Positions 30,569-40,346 of a DNA stretch of 64,000 nt are shown here, piece after piece. The stretch covers positions 23,944-87,943 of the forward strand of contig USDK01000001.1 of the NCBI GenBank assembly GCA_900553355.1, in the 5' to 3' direction. The notes under the pieces were generated by a model, which saw only the letters and a list, made by a program, of their open reading frames with translations, made no database searches and was not told where the DNA came from. The translations under genes were made by a program, and so were the position numbers. Within the stretch, counting starts at the first letter, position 1, and the number at the start of each line of letters is the position of its first letter. The DNA comes from an uncultured Lachnospiraceae bacterium (GTDB lineage Bacteria; Bacillota; Clostridia; Lachnospirales; Lachnospiraceae).

Positions 30569-31615
30569 ATGGGAAATGTCATGAGATACAGCGGGATCGC
30601 GACAAAGATACGGGCTATGCAGGCGAAGCTTCTGACAGAAGCCGATTTTGAACAGATTGCCGGAATGCACAGTGTCCCGGAAGTGATCGACTTTTTGAAA
30701 GGGAAGCCGGCATATGCCTCATATCTGGAACGGATGGACAGCGCGCTGTATCACAGGGGAAATGCGGAGAAGATCCTCTATCAGTCGCTGTTTGATGATT
30801 ACAGCAGGATCTTCCGGTTTGCAGGCATGGAACAGAAACAATTTCTGAAAACCTACTGGAAGCGTTATGAGATTGATGTGATCAATTACTGTCTGAGGAT
30901 TGTGTTTAATCATTATCAGGTCCCGTTTGATCTGGATTATAAAAAGGAGTATTTTCAAAGATATTCCCAGATATCCATCGATGCACTGGTGGCGTCAAAG
31001 AATATCACGGAGCTGGTGGATAATCTTAAGGATACAGAGTATTACCGGCCGCTTGAAAAGATCAGCGAGCTGGAGACGGCAGGGTTGTTTGACTATGATA
31101 TGGCACTGGAGCTTTATTATTTTACGACTCTGTGGAAGCGGCAGAAAAGGATTTTAAAGGGGAAAGAGCTGGAACTGTATGCAAGAGACTGTGGGACGAA
31201 AATTGACTTGCTGAATATCCAGTGGGTCTACCGGGCAAAGAAGTATTATCATATGCTTCCGCCCCAGATATATTCCCTTACGATTCCGATTCATTATCAT
31301 CTGAGTGTGGGAGAATATAAGACGCTGGTAGAAGCGCCGAGTGTGGAGGAGTTTTTCCGTCAGCTGGAACAGACGCGGTATGCAAAGAAGTTTGACCTTG
31401 GGGACGGCAGGACGATGGAACGAGCTTATAAGGACTGTATGAGAAGGCTTTATCTTGCGGACCGAAGGCAGAATCCTTATTCGATCGCATCGATCTATAC
31501 CTATCTTTTTCTGAAGGAAGAAGAGATCGATCAGCTGACGACAGCCCTGGAGTGTATCCGGTACGGTCTGCCAAGGGGCGATACGCTTGCGTACTTAGGA
31601 GGTGTGAAACAATGA
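30569..31615 (+). CDS. ntpC: A/V-type ATPase subunit C (V0 d/AC39 type)
   Basis: A 348-residue helical subunit that links the central stalk to the membrane ring. It shows the AC39/subunit C pattern: YSGIATKIRAMQAKLLTE near the start and, at the end, NPYSIASIYTYLFLKEEEID. TAGAGGTG precedes the ATG. Its TGA overlaps the ATG of subunit I (AATGA), indicating coupled translation. Confidence 0.9.
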   Translation: MGNVMRYSGIATKIRAMQAKLLTEADFEQIAGMHSVPEVIDFLKGKPAYASYLERMDSALYHRGNAEKILYQSLFDDYSRIFRFAGMEQKQFLKTYWKRYEIDVINYCLRIVFNHYQVPFDLDYKKEYFQRYSQISIDALVASKNITELVDNLKDTEYYRPLEKISELETAGLFDYDMALELYYFTTLWKRQKRILKGKELELYARDCGTKIDLLNIQWVYRAKKYYHMLPPQIYSLTIPIHYHLSVGEYKTLVEAPSVEEFFRQLEQTRYAKKFDLGDGRTMERAYKDCMRRLYLADRRQNPYSIASIYTYLFLKEEEIDQLTTALECIRYGLPRGDTLAYLGGVKQ

Positions 31616-33552
31616 TTGTGAAGATGAAGTTTTTGAGCATCAGCGGTCCCAGAACGGATATAGACCGGGTATGCCAGGTGTATCTGTCCAGGCATGAGAT
31701 GCAGCTGGAAAATGCCATCGCTGAGCTGAAAACCACGGAAAATCTGCTTCCGTTTGTGGAAGTAAATCCCTACAGGGAGCCTCTGAATAAGGCGGAAGAA
31801 TTTGCCGCGCTGCTGACGGACAGTAAGGTAGAGCCGGATCTGTCCATGGACCAGGATGCCATGACAGGTCTGATCCGGGATCTGAATCATCAGTATCTGG
31901 AACTGATGGAGCGTAAGGAACGGCTGAAAAAGCACAAGGAAGAGCTGACCGAAAAGCTGAATGTGCTGGAGCCGTTCCGGCCGCTGGAGGTAAACCTTCA
32001 TGATGTAATGGGATACCGGTATATGAGAGTCCGGTTCGGACGGATCAATGTAGACTATTACCGGAGGCTGGAGAAATATCTGTATGAAGATCTGAATGCG
32101 ATCTTCCTGGAAGGCGTGCGGAATGAAAACTATGTATATGGCTGTTATTTTGTAGCAAATGCAGATGCAGGAAAGACAGATGCTACATTTCATTCTCTGC
32201 ATTTTGAGAAGATCCCGCTTTCAAAGGAATACATAGGGACGCCGGCACAGGCATGTGAAAGTCTGAAAGAGGATATCAGCCATGCCGGCGAACAGATAGA
32301 AAAGGTAGAGGCCGAGGTGGCAGATCTGATAGGAAGCCATGCCGCGCAGATCAAGGGCGCGCAGCGCCGTCTGGAGGAGCTGGCCGATAATTTTGATATC
32401 CGCAAGATGGCCGCCCGGATGGAGGATGACGAGGACAAGGAAGACTATTATATCATCTGCGGATGGATGGGGGAAGAGGACGTAGAGGCCCTTTTGAAAG
32501 AGACGGAAAAGGATGATAAGGTACTGGTTGTGGTGGAAGAGGACCGGGAGAAATATTTCGGAGATCCGCCGACCAAGCTTGAAAACCCCAGGTTTTTCAA
32601 ACCTTTTGAAATGTTTGTAAAGATGTATGGGATGCCTTCGCCGGGAGAGATGGATCCGACCATTTTTGTGGCGCTGACGTATACGTTTATATTTGGAGCG
32701 ATGTTCGGAGATGTGGGGCAGGGATTCTGCCTGTTTGCCATTGGAGGAATCCTGTATCTGACGAAGAGGATCAGTCTGGCAGGCATTATCTCGATAGCCG
32801 GCCTGTTTTCCATGGCGTTTGGGGTGCTGTTCGGCAGCGTGTTCGGATTTGAGGATGTGATACCGGCGCTGTGGCTGCATCCGGCAGCGGCAATGACGAA
32901 CCTGCCATTTATCGGGCAGTTAAATACGGTATTCGTGGTGGCTATCGCATTTGGAATGGCGCTGAACATTCTGGTCATGATCTTTCAGATCGTCAATGCC
33001 TTTAAAAGCCATGACACAGAGAACGCCTGGTTTTCCAGCAACGGCGTGGCAGGACTTCTGTTCTATGGATTTCTGGTGCTGACGGTGGTGCTGTATATGA
33101 CGGGACATAAGGTGCCGGGAAATATCATGATGGCAGTTTTCCTGGGGATCCCGATTCTGATATTCTTGTTTAAGGAGCCGCTGACTAATCTGGCGGAGCG
33201 TAATCATAAAAAGATCGAGGGCGGCAAAGTGATGTTTCTGGTCCAGGGATTTTTCGAACTCTTTGAGACACTGCTGAGCTATTTTTCCAATACACTTTCC
33301 TATGTCCGTATCGGCGCGTTTGCAGTAAGCCATGCGGCCATTATGGAGGTAGTGCTGATGCTTGCGGGAGCCAGTGAAGGCTCGCCCAACTGGATCGTGA
33401 TCGTGATCGGGAATATCGTGGTCTGTGGACTGGAAGGCCTGATCGTAGGGATCCAGGTGCTGCGTCTGGAATACTATGAAATGTTCAGCAGGTTTTACAA
33501 AGGCGGAGGAAGAGAGTTCAGACCATTTAACAGCCGGAAGAAAAAGCGGTAA
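31612..33552 (+). CDS. ntpI: A/V-type ATPase subunit I (membrane a subunit)
   Basis: The start is ATG 31612, with TTAGGAGGTG upstream and an overlap with the subunit C stop. An in-frame ATG 60 bases earlier lies inside subunit C. The 646-residue protein has a long cytoplasmic coiled N-terminal arm (about 1-345) and a C-terminal membrane half of seven or eight helices. The essential arginine of the ion half-channel is in SYVRIGAFAVSHAAIMEV, equivalent to the yeast Vph1 Arg in SYLRLW. It carries ions past the K ring. Confidence 0.93.
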   Translation: MIVKMKFLSISGPRTDIDRVCQVYLSRHEMQLENAIAELKTTENLLPFVEVNPYREPLNKAEEFAALLTDSKVEPDLSMDQDAMTGLIRDLNHQYLELMERKERLKKHKEELTEKLNVLEPFRPLEVNLHDVMGYRYMRVRFGRINVDYYRRLEKYLYEDLNAIFLEGVRNENYVYGCYFVANADAGKTDATFHSLHFEKIPLSKEYIGTPAQACESLKEDISHAGEQIEKVEAEVADLIGSHAAQIKGAQRRLEELADNFDIRKMAARMEDDEDKEDYYIICGWMGEEDVEALLKETEKDDKVLVVVEEDREKYFGDPPTKLENPRFFKPFEMFVKMYGMPSPGEMDPTIFVALTYTFIFGAMFGDVGQGFCLFAIGGILYLTKRISLAGIISIAGLFSMAFGVLFGSVFGFEDVIPALWLHPAAAMTNLPFIGQLNTVFVVAIAFGMALNILVMIFQIVNAFKSHDTENAWFSSNGVAGLLFYGFLVLTVVLYMTGHKVPGNIMMAVFLGIPILIFLFKEPLTNLAERNHKKIEGGKVMFLVQGFFELFETLLSYFSNTLSYVRIGAFAVSHAAIMEVVLMLAGASEGSPNWIVIVIGNIVVCGLEGLIVGIQVLRLEYYEMFSRFYKGGGREFRPFNSRKKKR

Positions 33553-33584
33553 CGTTTAATGATAAATGAAGGAGGATATGAATC

Positions 33585-34019
33585 ATGACATTAACGGTAA
33601 AATTTTTACTCATTGCAGCGCTTATCTTAAGCATTATTATTCCGTTTGGATATTTTCTGATCGGGGAGAGGAATAAGAAACGCTATAAACGGGCGGTGGG
33701 AACGAATGTGTTTTTCTTCTTCGGAGCATTTGTGATCGCAGGGATTATGCTGTTTGGAGGAAGCCCGGTACAGGCGGCGGAGACGGCGGACGCTGCTGCC
33801 TCTAATGCGACAGGATTTGGATATATAGCGGCGGCCTTGTCCACAGGGCTTTCCTGTGTGGGCGGCGGAATTGCAGTAGCCAGCGCGGCCAGCGCAGCCC
33901 TTGGAGCTATCAGCGAGGACTCCGGCGCGCTTGGAAAATCTCTGATCTTCGTGGGTCTTGCAGAAGGTGTCTGCCTGTATGGGCTGATCATTTCCTTCAT
34001 GATCCTGGGGCAGTTGTAA
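33585..34019 (+). CDS. ntpK: A/V-type ATPase proteolipid subunit K
   Basis: A 144-residue protein with four predicted membrane helices (about 5-27, 42-60, 77-106, 118-142). Only the last helix has the ion-binding carboxylate (LAEGVCLYGLIISFMIL); the first hairpin has none. This gives one ion site per four helices, as in eukaryotic and Enterococcus V-type rings, and favours ATP-driven pumping over synthesis. The Gln seen in the third helix of the Enterococcus sodium site is not evident. AAGGAGG precedes the ATG. It ends one base before subunit F starts. Confidence 0.9.
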   Translation: MTLTVKFLLIAALILSIIIPFGYFLIGERNKKRYKRAVGTNVFFFFGAFVIAGIMLFGGSPVQAAETADAAASNATGFGYIAAALSTGLSCVGGGIAVASAASAALGAISEDSGALGKSLIFVGLAEGVCLYGLIISFMILGQL

Positions 34020-34020
34020 G

Positions 34021-34329
34021 ATGAAGATGTATCTGATCAGTGATAATGTCGATACTTTGACAGGAATGCGGCTGGCAGGCGTAGACGGAGTCGTCGTGCA
34101 TGAAAGGCAGGAGCTGAAAAGTGCGATCGAGACGGCGATGAATGACAAGACCATAGGAATCATCCTGCTGACGGAAAAATTCGGGCGGGAGTTTCCGGAT
34201 CTGATCGATGAGATCAAGCTGGAGAGAACGATGCCGCTTCTGATAGAGATTCCTGACCGGCACGGGACCGGGAGAAAGAAAGATTTTATCACTTCTTATG
34301 TAAATGAGGCGATCGGCCTGAAACTATAG
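34021..34329 (+). CDS. A/V-type ATPase subunit F
   Basis: A 102-residue Rossmann-like central-stalk subunit. It opens with MKMYLISDNVDTLTGMRLAG and has GIILLTEKFGREF, the pattern of the archaeal/V-type F subunit (NtpG in Enterococcus naming). It regulates rotation together with subunit D. The gene lies one base after subunit K, with the ribosome site inside the end of that gene (GGGGCAG). Confidence 0.9.
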   Translation: MKMYLISDNVDTLTGMRLAGVDGVVVHERQELKSAIETAMNDKTIGIILLTEKFGREFPDLIDEIKLERTMPLLIEIPDRHGTGRKKDFITSYVNEAIGLKL

Positions 34330-34346
34330 AAAAGAGGGTGACACGC

Positions 34347-34934
34347 TTGACGATAGAAGAAAAGATGTTTCATCTGCAGACAGCAGCAATGGAAGAGGCA
34401 AGAGCAGAGGGAAATGCGATCATCCGGCAGCATGAGGAAGCACTGAACGGGGTGTTTGAGCAGCATTGCCAGGAGGCAAAGCGGCAGTCCGAGACACGGA
34501 TCAAGGCGGAGAAGGTCAGTGCAAAGCAGCAGTTGAACATGGCGGCTTCCAAGGCACAGCTGGAGCTGAAGAGGGAACTGGGACGGACGCAGGCAGAGCT
34601 TAAGAAAAAGCTTTTTGCAGAAGTGGAGAGCCTGCTTGATCATTATATGCAGACAGAAGATTATCTGAAGCTTCTGACCGAATATATTGAGAAGGCGGCG
34701 GCCTTTGCAGACGGAGAAGCGATGACGGTCTATATCAATCCTACAGATGAAGATAAAAAGGAATATCTGGAGGAGCATACGGGGCTTACGCTGACTGTGA
34801 GCAAGGAAGACTTCAGGGGAGGCATCCGTGCTGTGATCAGGGGGCGGAATATTTTGATCGATCATGCATTTAAGGGCGCCCTGGAAAGTGAATATCAGAA
34901 ATTTATATTCCGGGGAGGTGGCAAAGATGCATAG
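34347..34934 (+). CDS. ntpE: A/V-type ATPase subunit E
   Basis: A 195-residue peripheral-stalk subunit with a long N-terminal helix (about 1-95, rich in Ala, Glu, Gln, Lys) and a C-terminal globular part with DFRGGIRAVIRGRNILIDH, a typical E-subunit ending. I prefer TTG 34347 as the start because GAGGGTG lies seven bases upstream; GTG 34338 is part of that site. The last 8 bp overlap subunit A. Confidence 0.88.
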   Translation: MTIEEKMFHLQTAAMEEARAEGNAIIRQHEEALNGVFEQHCQEAKRQSETRIKAEKVSAKQQLNMAASKAQLELKRELGRTQAELKKKLFAEVESLLDHYMQTEDYLKLLTEYIEKAAAFADGEAMTVYINPTDEDKKEYLEEHTGLTLTVSKEDFRGGIRAVIRGRNILIDHAFKGALESEYQKFIFRGGGKDA

Positions 34935-36699
34935 TGTCAGGATCGGAAAAATCTACGGCATCAACGGTCCGGTCGTCTATCTGAAAGGAAAGACGGACTT
35001 TAAGATGTCGGAGATGGTGTATGTGGGAAATGAAAGACTGGTAGGCGAGGTTATTTCCCTGGATAAAGAGATGACGACGATCCAGGTGTATGAGGAGACA
35101 TCGGGACTGAAGCCGGGGGAGATGGTGGAAGGATCCGATGCTGCGGTGTCTGTGACTCTGGCTCCCGGCATCCTGAATAATATTTTCGACGGGATTGAGC
35201 GTCCGCTGGAGCGGATCGCGGACACGGGAGGCGCATTCATCACCCGGGGTGTCAGTGTTGATTCTCTGGATACGGACCGGATGTGGGATGTGCATATGAC
35301 GGTAAGCGTCGGCGAGATGGTACAGGGCGGAACCATCATTGCGGAGGTGCCGGAGACCCGGGCTATCGTTCATAAATGTATGGTGCCGCCTGGCGTGGAG
35401 GGAACCGTGACGGAGGTAAAGCCGGACGGGGCTTACCGGATCATTGACCCTCTGGTGACGATCGAACTGGCAGACGGGACGAAAAAGGAACTGCCGATGA
35501 TGCAGCGGTGGCCCATCCGTGTGGCGCGCCCTGCCCATCAGAGGTATCCGGCCAGTGTGCCGCTGATCACAGGGCAGAGGATCCTGGATACGATGTTCCC
35601 CATCGCAAAAGGAGGAACGGCAGCCATTCCCGGAGGATTTGGGACAGGAAAGACCATGACCCAGCATCAGATCGCCAAGTGGTCGGATGCAGATATTATC
35701 ATTTATATTGGGTGCGGAGAACGTGGGAATGAGATGACCCAGGTGCTGGAAGAGTTCGCAGAGCTGGTAGATCCAAGGAGCGGCAATCCTTTGATGGATC
35801 GTACGACCTTGATCGCCAATACTTCCAACATGCCGGTGGCAGCCAGAGAGGCTTCTATATACACGGGACTTACACTGGCGGAATATTACCGGGACATGGG
35901 CTATGACGTGGCGATCATGGCGGATTCTACTTCCCGGTGGGCGGAAGCATTAAGGGAACTGTCCGGGCGTCTGGAAGAGATGCCGGCGGAAGAAGGGTTC
36001 CCGGCTTATCTGGCTTCCCGGCTGTCGGCTTTTTATGAGCGTGCGGGAATGATGCAGAATCTAAATGGAACGACGGGGTCCGTATCCATCATCGGTGCGG
36101 TATCGCCTCAGGGCGGTGACTTTTCTGAACCGGTGACGATGAATACCAAGCGCTTTGTCCGCTGTTTCTGGGGACTGGATAAGTCTCTGGCATATTCCAG
36201 ACATTTTCCGGCTATCCACTGGCTGTCCAGTTACAGTGAGTATCTGACGGATTTAAGCGGCTGGTATACAGATTATGTATCGCCTAAATTTGTAGATTAC
36301 AGAAACCGTCTGATGGCTCTTCTAAATCAGGAGAGCAGTCTGATGGAGATCGTGAAGCTGATCGGAAGTGATGTGCTGCCGGATGATCAAAAGCTGGTGC
36401 TGGAGATCGCCAGGGTGATCCGCCTGGGATTTTTGCAGCAGAATGCATTTCACAAGGATGATACCTGTGTGTCTCTGGAGAAGCAGTTTAAGATGATGGA
36501 TGTGATCCTGTATCTTTATCATAAGTGCCGGGAGCTGGTGGCGATGGGAATGCCGATGTCGGTGCTGAAGGCAGAGGGAATCTTTGAAAAGGTGATCGCG
36601 GTCAAGTATGATGTGCCAAACGATAATCTGCAGCTTCTGGATCTATATAAAAAGGACATTGATGATTTTTATAATCGTGTGATAGAAAAGAACGGATAG
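34927..36699 (+). CDS. ntpA: A/V-type ATPase catalytic subunit A
   Basis: A 590-residue catalytic subunit from ATG 34927, which follows GGGGAGGTGG and overlaps the E stop; in-frame ATG codons farther upstream lie inside subunit E. It has the beta-barrel N-terminus (GKIYGINGPVVYLKG), the A-type bulge domain, Walker A GGFGTGKTMTQ (near residue 235), the Glu region CGERGNEMTQVLEEF and MADSTSRWAEALRELS. It hydrolyses or makes ATP in the A3B3 head. Confidence 0.96.
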   Translation: MHSVRIGKIYGINGPVVYLKGKTDFKMSEMVYVGNERLVGEVISLDKEMTTIQVYEETSGLKPGEMVEGSDAAVSVTLAPGILNNIFDGIERPLERIADTGGAFITRGVSVDSLDTDRMWDVHMTVSVGEMVQGGTIIAEVPETRAIVHKCMVPPGVEGTVTEVKPDGAYRIIDPLVTIELADGTKKELPMMQRWPIRVARPAHQRYPASVPLITGQRILDTMFPIAKGGTAAIPGGFGTGKTMTQHQIAKWSDADIIIYIGCGERGNEMTQVLEEFAELVDPRSGNPLMDRTTLIANTSNMPVAAREASIYTGLTLAEYYRDMGYDVAIMADSTSRWAEALRELSGRLEEMPAEEGFPAYLASRLSAFYERAGMMQNLNGTTGSVSIIGAVSPQGGDFSEPVTMNTKRFVRCFWGLDKSLAYSRHFPAIHWLSSYSEYLTDLSGWYTDYVSPKFVDYRNRLMALLNQESSLMEIVKLIGSDVLPDDQKLVLEIARVIRLGFLQQNAFHKDDTCVSLEKQFKMMDVILYLYHKCRELVAMGMPMSVLKAEGIFEKVIAVKYDVPNDNLQLLDLYKKDIDDFYNRVIEKNG

Positions 36700-36715
36700 G
36701 GAGGATGCGAAAGGG

Positions 36716-38086
36716 ATGGCAATCGAATATCTGGGGTTAAGCAGTGTGAATGGACCTCTGGTGGTGCTGGAGGGCCTGCAGGACGCATTCTATGACGAGA
36801 TCGTGGAATTTACGGTGGACAGAAACGTCCGGAAGATGGGGCGTATTATTGAATTGAATGAAGATAAGGCAGTGATCCAGGTGTTTGAGGGGACAGAAAA
36901 TATGTCCCTTCAGAATACGCATACGAAGCTGACCGGGCATCCGATGGAGCTTAAGGTGTCCCCGGATATGCTGGGAAGGACTTTCAATGGGATCGGTGTG
37001 CCGGTGGACGGGTTTGGACCGATCGTATCCACAGACAGCAGGGATGTAAACGGCCTTCCGCTGAATCCGGTAAGGAGAGAATACCCAAGGAATTATATCC
37101 GTACAGGGATTTCTGCCATTGACGGGCTGACAACGCTGATCAGAGGACAGAAGCTTCCGATTTTTTCGGGAAACGGCCTTCCCCACGATCAGCTGGCCGC
37201 TCAGATCGTAAAGCAGGCGTCTCTTGGAGAGGGCGCCGAAGGAGAGTTCGCGGTGGTGTTTGGAGCGATGGGCGTCAAGCATGACGTGGCAGAGTTTTTC
37301 CGGAAGACGTTTGAGGAGAGCGGAGTGTCGGATCATGTGTGTATGTTTTTAAATCTTGCCAACGATCCGGTAGTAGAAAGGCTGATTACGCCGAAGGTGG
37401 CGCTGACGGCGGCAGAATACCTGGCGTTTGAATGTAACATGCATATTCTGGTGATCCTTACGGATATGACCTCTTTTGCAGAGGCGATGAGGGAGGTTTC
37501 TTCTTCAAAGGGGGAAATCCCGTCGAGGAAGGGCTACCCGGGATATCTGTACAGTGAGCTTGCTACCATCTATGAACGTGCCGGGATCGTAGAGAGCTCA
37601 AATGGTTCAGTGACTCAGCTGCCGATCCTTACCATGCCGAATGACGACATCACGCATCCGATTCCGGACCTGACCGGATATATTACGGAGGGACAGATCG
37701 TGCTGGACCGTACTCTGCACGGGCAGGCAGTGTATCCTCCGATCAGCGTCCTGCCGTCGCTGTCCCGTCTGATGAAGGATGGTATCGGTGAAGGATATAC
37801 CAGGGAGGATCACCAGGATCTGGCGAATCAGTTATTTTCCGCCTATGCAAAGGTGGGAGAGGCCAGGAACCTGGCGTCGGTCATAGGAGAAGATGAACTT
37901 TCTCCCATTGACAAGCAGTATCTGAAATTTGGCGAGGCCTTTGAGCAGCGCTATATCGGGCAGGGGCCGAATGAGAACCGGACGATCCAGGAGACGCTGG
38001 ATCTTGGCTGGGAGCTGCTGGGAATGCTTCCAAAAGAAGAATTAGACCGTATCGATACAAAGCTGATTGAAAAATACTGGAAATAG
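36716..38086 (+). CDS. ntpB: A/V-type ATPase subunit B
   Basis: A 456-residue non-catalytic subunit. It matches subunit A in fold, but the P-loop is replaced by FSGNGLPHDQLAAQI, as is normal for B subunits. ILTDMTSFAEAMREVSSSKGE and the arginine-finger region SRLMKDGIGEGYTREDH are present. It follows subunit A by 16 bp with AGGGAGGATG upstream. Confidence 0.96.
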   Translation: MAIEYLGLSSVNGPLVVLEGLQDAFYDEIVEFTVDRNVRKMGRIIELNEDKAVIQVFEGTENMSLQNTHTKLTGHPMELKVSPDMLGRTFNGIGVPVDGFGPIVSTDSRDVNGLPLNPVRREYPRNYIRTGISAIDGLTTLIRGQKLPIFSGNGLPHDQLAAQIVKQASLGEGAEGEFAVVFGAMGVKHDVAEFFRKTFEESGVSDHVCMFLNLANDPVVERLITPKVALTAAEYLAFECNMHILVILTDMTSFAEAMREVSSSKGEIPSRKGYPGYLYSELATIYERAGIVESSNGSVTQLPILTMPNDDITHPIPDLTGYITEGQIVLDRTLHGQAVYPPISVLPSLSRLMKDGIGEGYTREDHQDLANQLFSAYAKVGEARNLASVIGEDELSPIDKQYLKFGEAFEQRYIGQGPNENRTIQETLDLGWELLGMLPKEELDRIDTKLIEKYWK

Positions 38087-38109
38087 AAAGGCCAGAAAGG
38101 AGGCGGCAT

Positions 38110-38721
38110 ATGGATCCACGGGAATTTCCGACAAAGGGGAACCTGATGCTGGCCAAAAATTCGCTTGCACTTGCGCATCAGGGATATGAGCTGATGGATA
38201 AAAAGAGAAATATTCTGCTGAAGGAACTGATGGGGCTGATTGATGAGGCGAAAGACATTCAGGAGCAGATTGATGCCACATTTACAAAAGCCTATGCCTG
38301 CCTGCAGAGGGCAAACATTGAGCACGGCATCAGCAGAGTCCAGGAACTGGCCTATACGGTTCCTATTGAGGATTCTATCCGTATCCAGACGCGCAGCATT
38401 ATGGGAACTGAGATTCCCCATATCAAGTATGACGATAAGCAGAATGATCTGACGTATTCCTTCGGGACGACGCATGAGTCGATTGATATCGCGAGAGAGG
38501 CGTTCCGGGAGGTCAAGGAGCTGACGATCAAGCTGTCGGAAGTGGAGAACTCGGCATACCGCCTGGCGACGAATATCAAGAAGACACAGAAGCGGGCAAA
38601 TGCGTTGAAAAATATTACGATACCCATGTACAGCAATCTGGTGTATACGATTAATAATGCATTGGAGGAAAAGGAAAGAGAAGAGTTTACAAGATTGAAA
38701 GTGATCAAGAAGATGGTATGA
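38110..38721 (+). CDS. ntpD: A/V-type ATPase central-shaft subunit D
   Basis: A 203-residue subunit made of two long helices that form the rotor shaft. The family pattern PTKGNLMLAKNSLALAHQGYELMDKKRNIL is present in slightly shortened form at the N-terminus (FPTKGNLMLAKNSL) and RANALKNITIPMY at the C-terminal helix. AAAGGAGG precedes the ATG. It is the last gene before a strong hairpin. Confidence 0.95.
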   Translation: MDPREFPTKGNLMLAKNSLALAHQGYELMDKKRNILLKELMGLIDEAKDIQEQIDATFTKAYACLQRANIEHGISRVQELAYTVPIEDSIRIQTRSIMGTEIPHIKYDDKQNDLTYSFGTTHESIDIAREAFREVKELTIKLSEVENSAYRLATNIKKTQKRANALKNITIPMYSNLVYTINNALEEKEREEFTRLKVIKKMV

Positions 38722-38728
38722 CGTATGA

Positions 38729-38768
38729 AATCAGAGCCGGGGAGTTTGAAAGCTCCCCGGCTCTGATT
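38729..38768. terminator. Bidirectional terminator between ntpD and proC
   Basis: A 16-bp perfect stem (38729-38744 with 38753-38768) around an 8-base loop, closing two convergent units. Confidence 0.85.
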
Positions 38769-39569
38769 CTATAAATTCTTTGATTTTTCGGTGGCCTTGT
38801 TGATGCAGTCGATGACAGCTGCACGCATCCCACCCTTTTCCAGTGCCTCGCAGCCCTCGATGGTGGTTCCGCCCGGTGAAGTCACCATATCCTTTAATTC
38901 TCCGGGATGGATGTCCTTATCCAGGATCATTTTTGCAGTTCCAAGACAGGTCTGGGAAGCCAGGCGGTAGGCTGTTTTTCGTGGCAGCCCCTGTTTTACG
39001 CCTGCGTCAGCCATGGCTTCGATGAACATGGCCACATAGGCAGGTCCGCCTCCGCTTAACCCACATACCGCGTCGATCAGATGCTCCGGGAGCAGCTCCA
39101 CGATACCGATGGAGGAGTAGATTGCCCTGGCTGTTTCCAGCTCTTCTTCCGTAAAATCGTTATCAGAGCAGAGGGCAAAGGCTCCTTCAAAGACCATGGC
39201 AGGTGTGTTTGGCATGATGCGGAGAATCCGGGGCGCGCCGTCGATCATGTTCCGGAGACGCGTGACAGTAACGCCGGCGACGATTGACATCAGGGCCTTT
39301 CCGTCCAGCGCCTGCTTGCACTGGCCCAGCGCTTCCGCGGCGTTTTGCGGCTTGACTGCCAGCAGGATCACGTTGCTGTTTTTGCAGACATCTTCATCGC
39401 TGCAGGCCAGATGGACGCCCCAGCCTCTGGCTTTTTCCATCATTTCCGGATTGATATCATAGACGTAGACATTTTCCTTTGAAAGAACACCACTTTCTAA
39501 AGCACCATATAAAATTGCTCCGCCCATGTTTCCACAGCCGATGATGCCGATTTTTTTTGTGACTGACAT
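38769..39569 (-). CDS. proC: Pyrroline-5-carboxylate reductase
   Basis: A 266-residue enzyme for the last step of proline synthesis, reduction of pyrroline-5-carboxylate. The N-terminal Rossmann fold begins KIGIIGCGNMGGAIL, AVKPQN follows, and the C-terminal dimer domain has the family signature in GLSGGGPAYVAMFIEAMADA and GLPRKTAYRLASQT. AAGGAGG precedes the ATG at 39569. proB and proA are not nearby. It lies 35 bp downstream of the ATC-hydrolase-family gene and may share its transcript. Confidence 0.95.
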   Translation of the reverse strand: MSVTKKIGIIGCGNMGGAILYGALESGVLSKENVYVYDINPEMMEKARGWGVHLACSDEDVCKNSNVILLAVKPQNAAEALGQCKQALDGKALMSIVAGVTVTRLRNMIDGAPRILRIMPNTPAMVFEGAFALCSDNDFTEEELETARAIYSSIGIVELLPEHLIDAVCGLSGGGPAYVAMFIEAMADAGVKQGLPRKTAYRLASQTCLGTAKMILDKDIHPGELKDMVTSPGGTTIEGCEALEKGGMRAAVIDCINKATEKSKNL

Positions 39570-39604
39570 AGTAAAGACCTCCTTTGTGGATAAGTATGTG
39601 GGAA

Positions 39605-40300
39605 TTAAGGATACAGCCCTTCCAGCACATCCAGGTATTCCTGCCCGAAGGTGCGGACGTATTCTTCAAGTGCCATGGAGACAGCTTCCTGTCCGTCCTC
39701 GCCCAGATAGTTAATGAGAAAGCGGCTGATGGTGTATTTCAAGTGTGCTGTATGGAAGTTAAAGTCTTTCATACAGGATGTACCCAGCTCTTGCTTCTTT
39801 TTCGCAAGTTCTTCTGATTCCTGAGAAGAAATGGGGTGTCCCCAGTCAAATTTGCACTGTTCGCCGCCCCAGCTCATGGGTGTGGATATCTGAGTACAGA
39901 CAAAGTCAGAGCGGAATCCCTGATAGACAGCATTGTCAACATTTACGCAGTAAAGCTTGCCGTATTCCAGCAGGCCGTGCTTTTTCCATGCATCGCACCA
40001 TGCGCATTTGGCTATGTAAGTCTGCAGTGTGGGTTCGGTCTGAATCTGTCCGAATTCCATCTGGCCTTCGTAATCCGGCTGCCACTCGCCATAAGCCTGA
40101 TTGGTCATGGTAGTCAGTTCATCCCCGTGAGCCAGGGCGTTCTGTGCCATCCGCATTCCACGTTCGTTTCCGTAGGCAGTCATACCGGCCAGAATAGCTT
40201 CGCGGCCTTCATCGCCGCACTGTTCGATCGCATGCTTTGCCAGTAATGCAAACAGAACGGCATGGTGTTCTATCTTGCAGCTGGCAATCTCATTTTTCAT
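39605..40300 (-). CDS. L-2-amino-thiazoline-4-carboxylate hydrolase family protein
   Basis: A 231-residue protein that resembles the ATC hydrolase family (PF14196). Members are named for a Pseudomonas enzyme that opens a thiazoline ring during L-cysteine formation, but most clostridial relatives are uncharacterised. Visible conserved features are EHHAVLFALLAKHAIEQCG near the start, a Cys/Trp-rich centre (YIAKCAWCDAWKKHG), and SFDW-like CKFDWGHP near residue 150. AAGGAGT precedes the ATG at 40300. Its place before proC does not reveal a pathway. Confidence 0.7.
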   Translation of the reverse strand: MKNEIASCKIEHHAVLFALLAKHAIEQCGDEGREAILAGMTAYGNERGMRMAQNALAHGDELTTMTNQAYGEWQPDYEGQMEFGQIQTEPTLQTYIAKCAWCDAWKKHGLLEYGKLYCVNVDNAVYQGFRSDFVCTQISTPMSWGGEQCKFDWGHPISSQESEELAKKKQELGTSCMKDFNFHTAHLKYTISRFLINYLGEDGQEAVSMALEEYVRTFGQEYLDVLEGLYP

Positions 40301-40346
40301 AATGTGTACTCCTTCCGTAAGTTGTTCAATGAACTCTATAATCTGA

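Noticed and set aside
31552..31611. Extended N-terminus for ATPase subunit I
   Set aside because: The extra 20 codons overlap the end of subunit C in another frame and have no ribosome site; ATG 31612 has TTAGGAGGTG.
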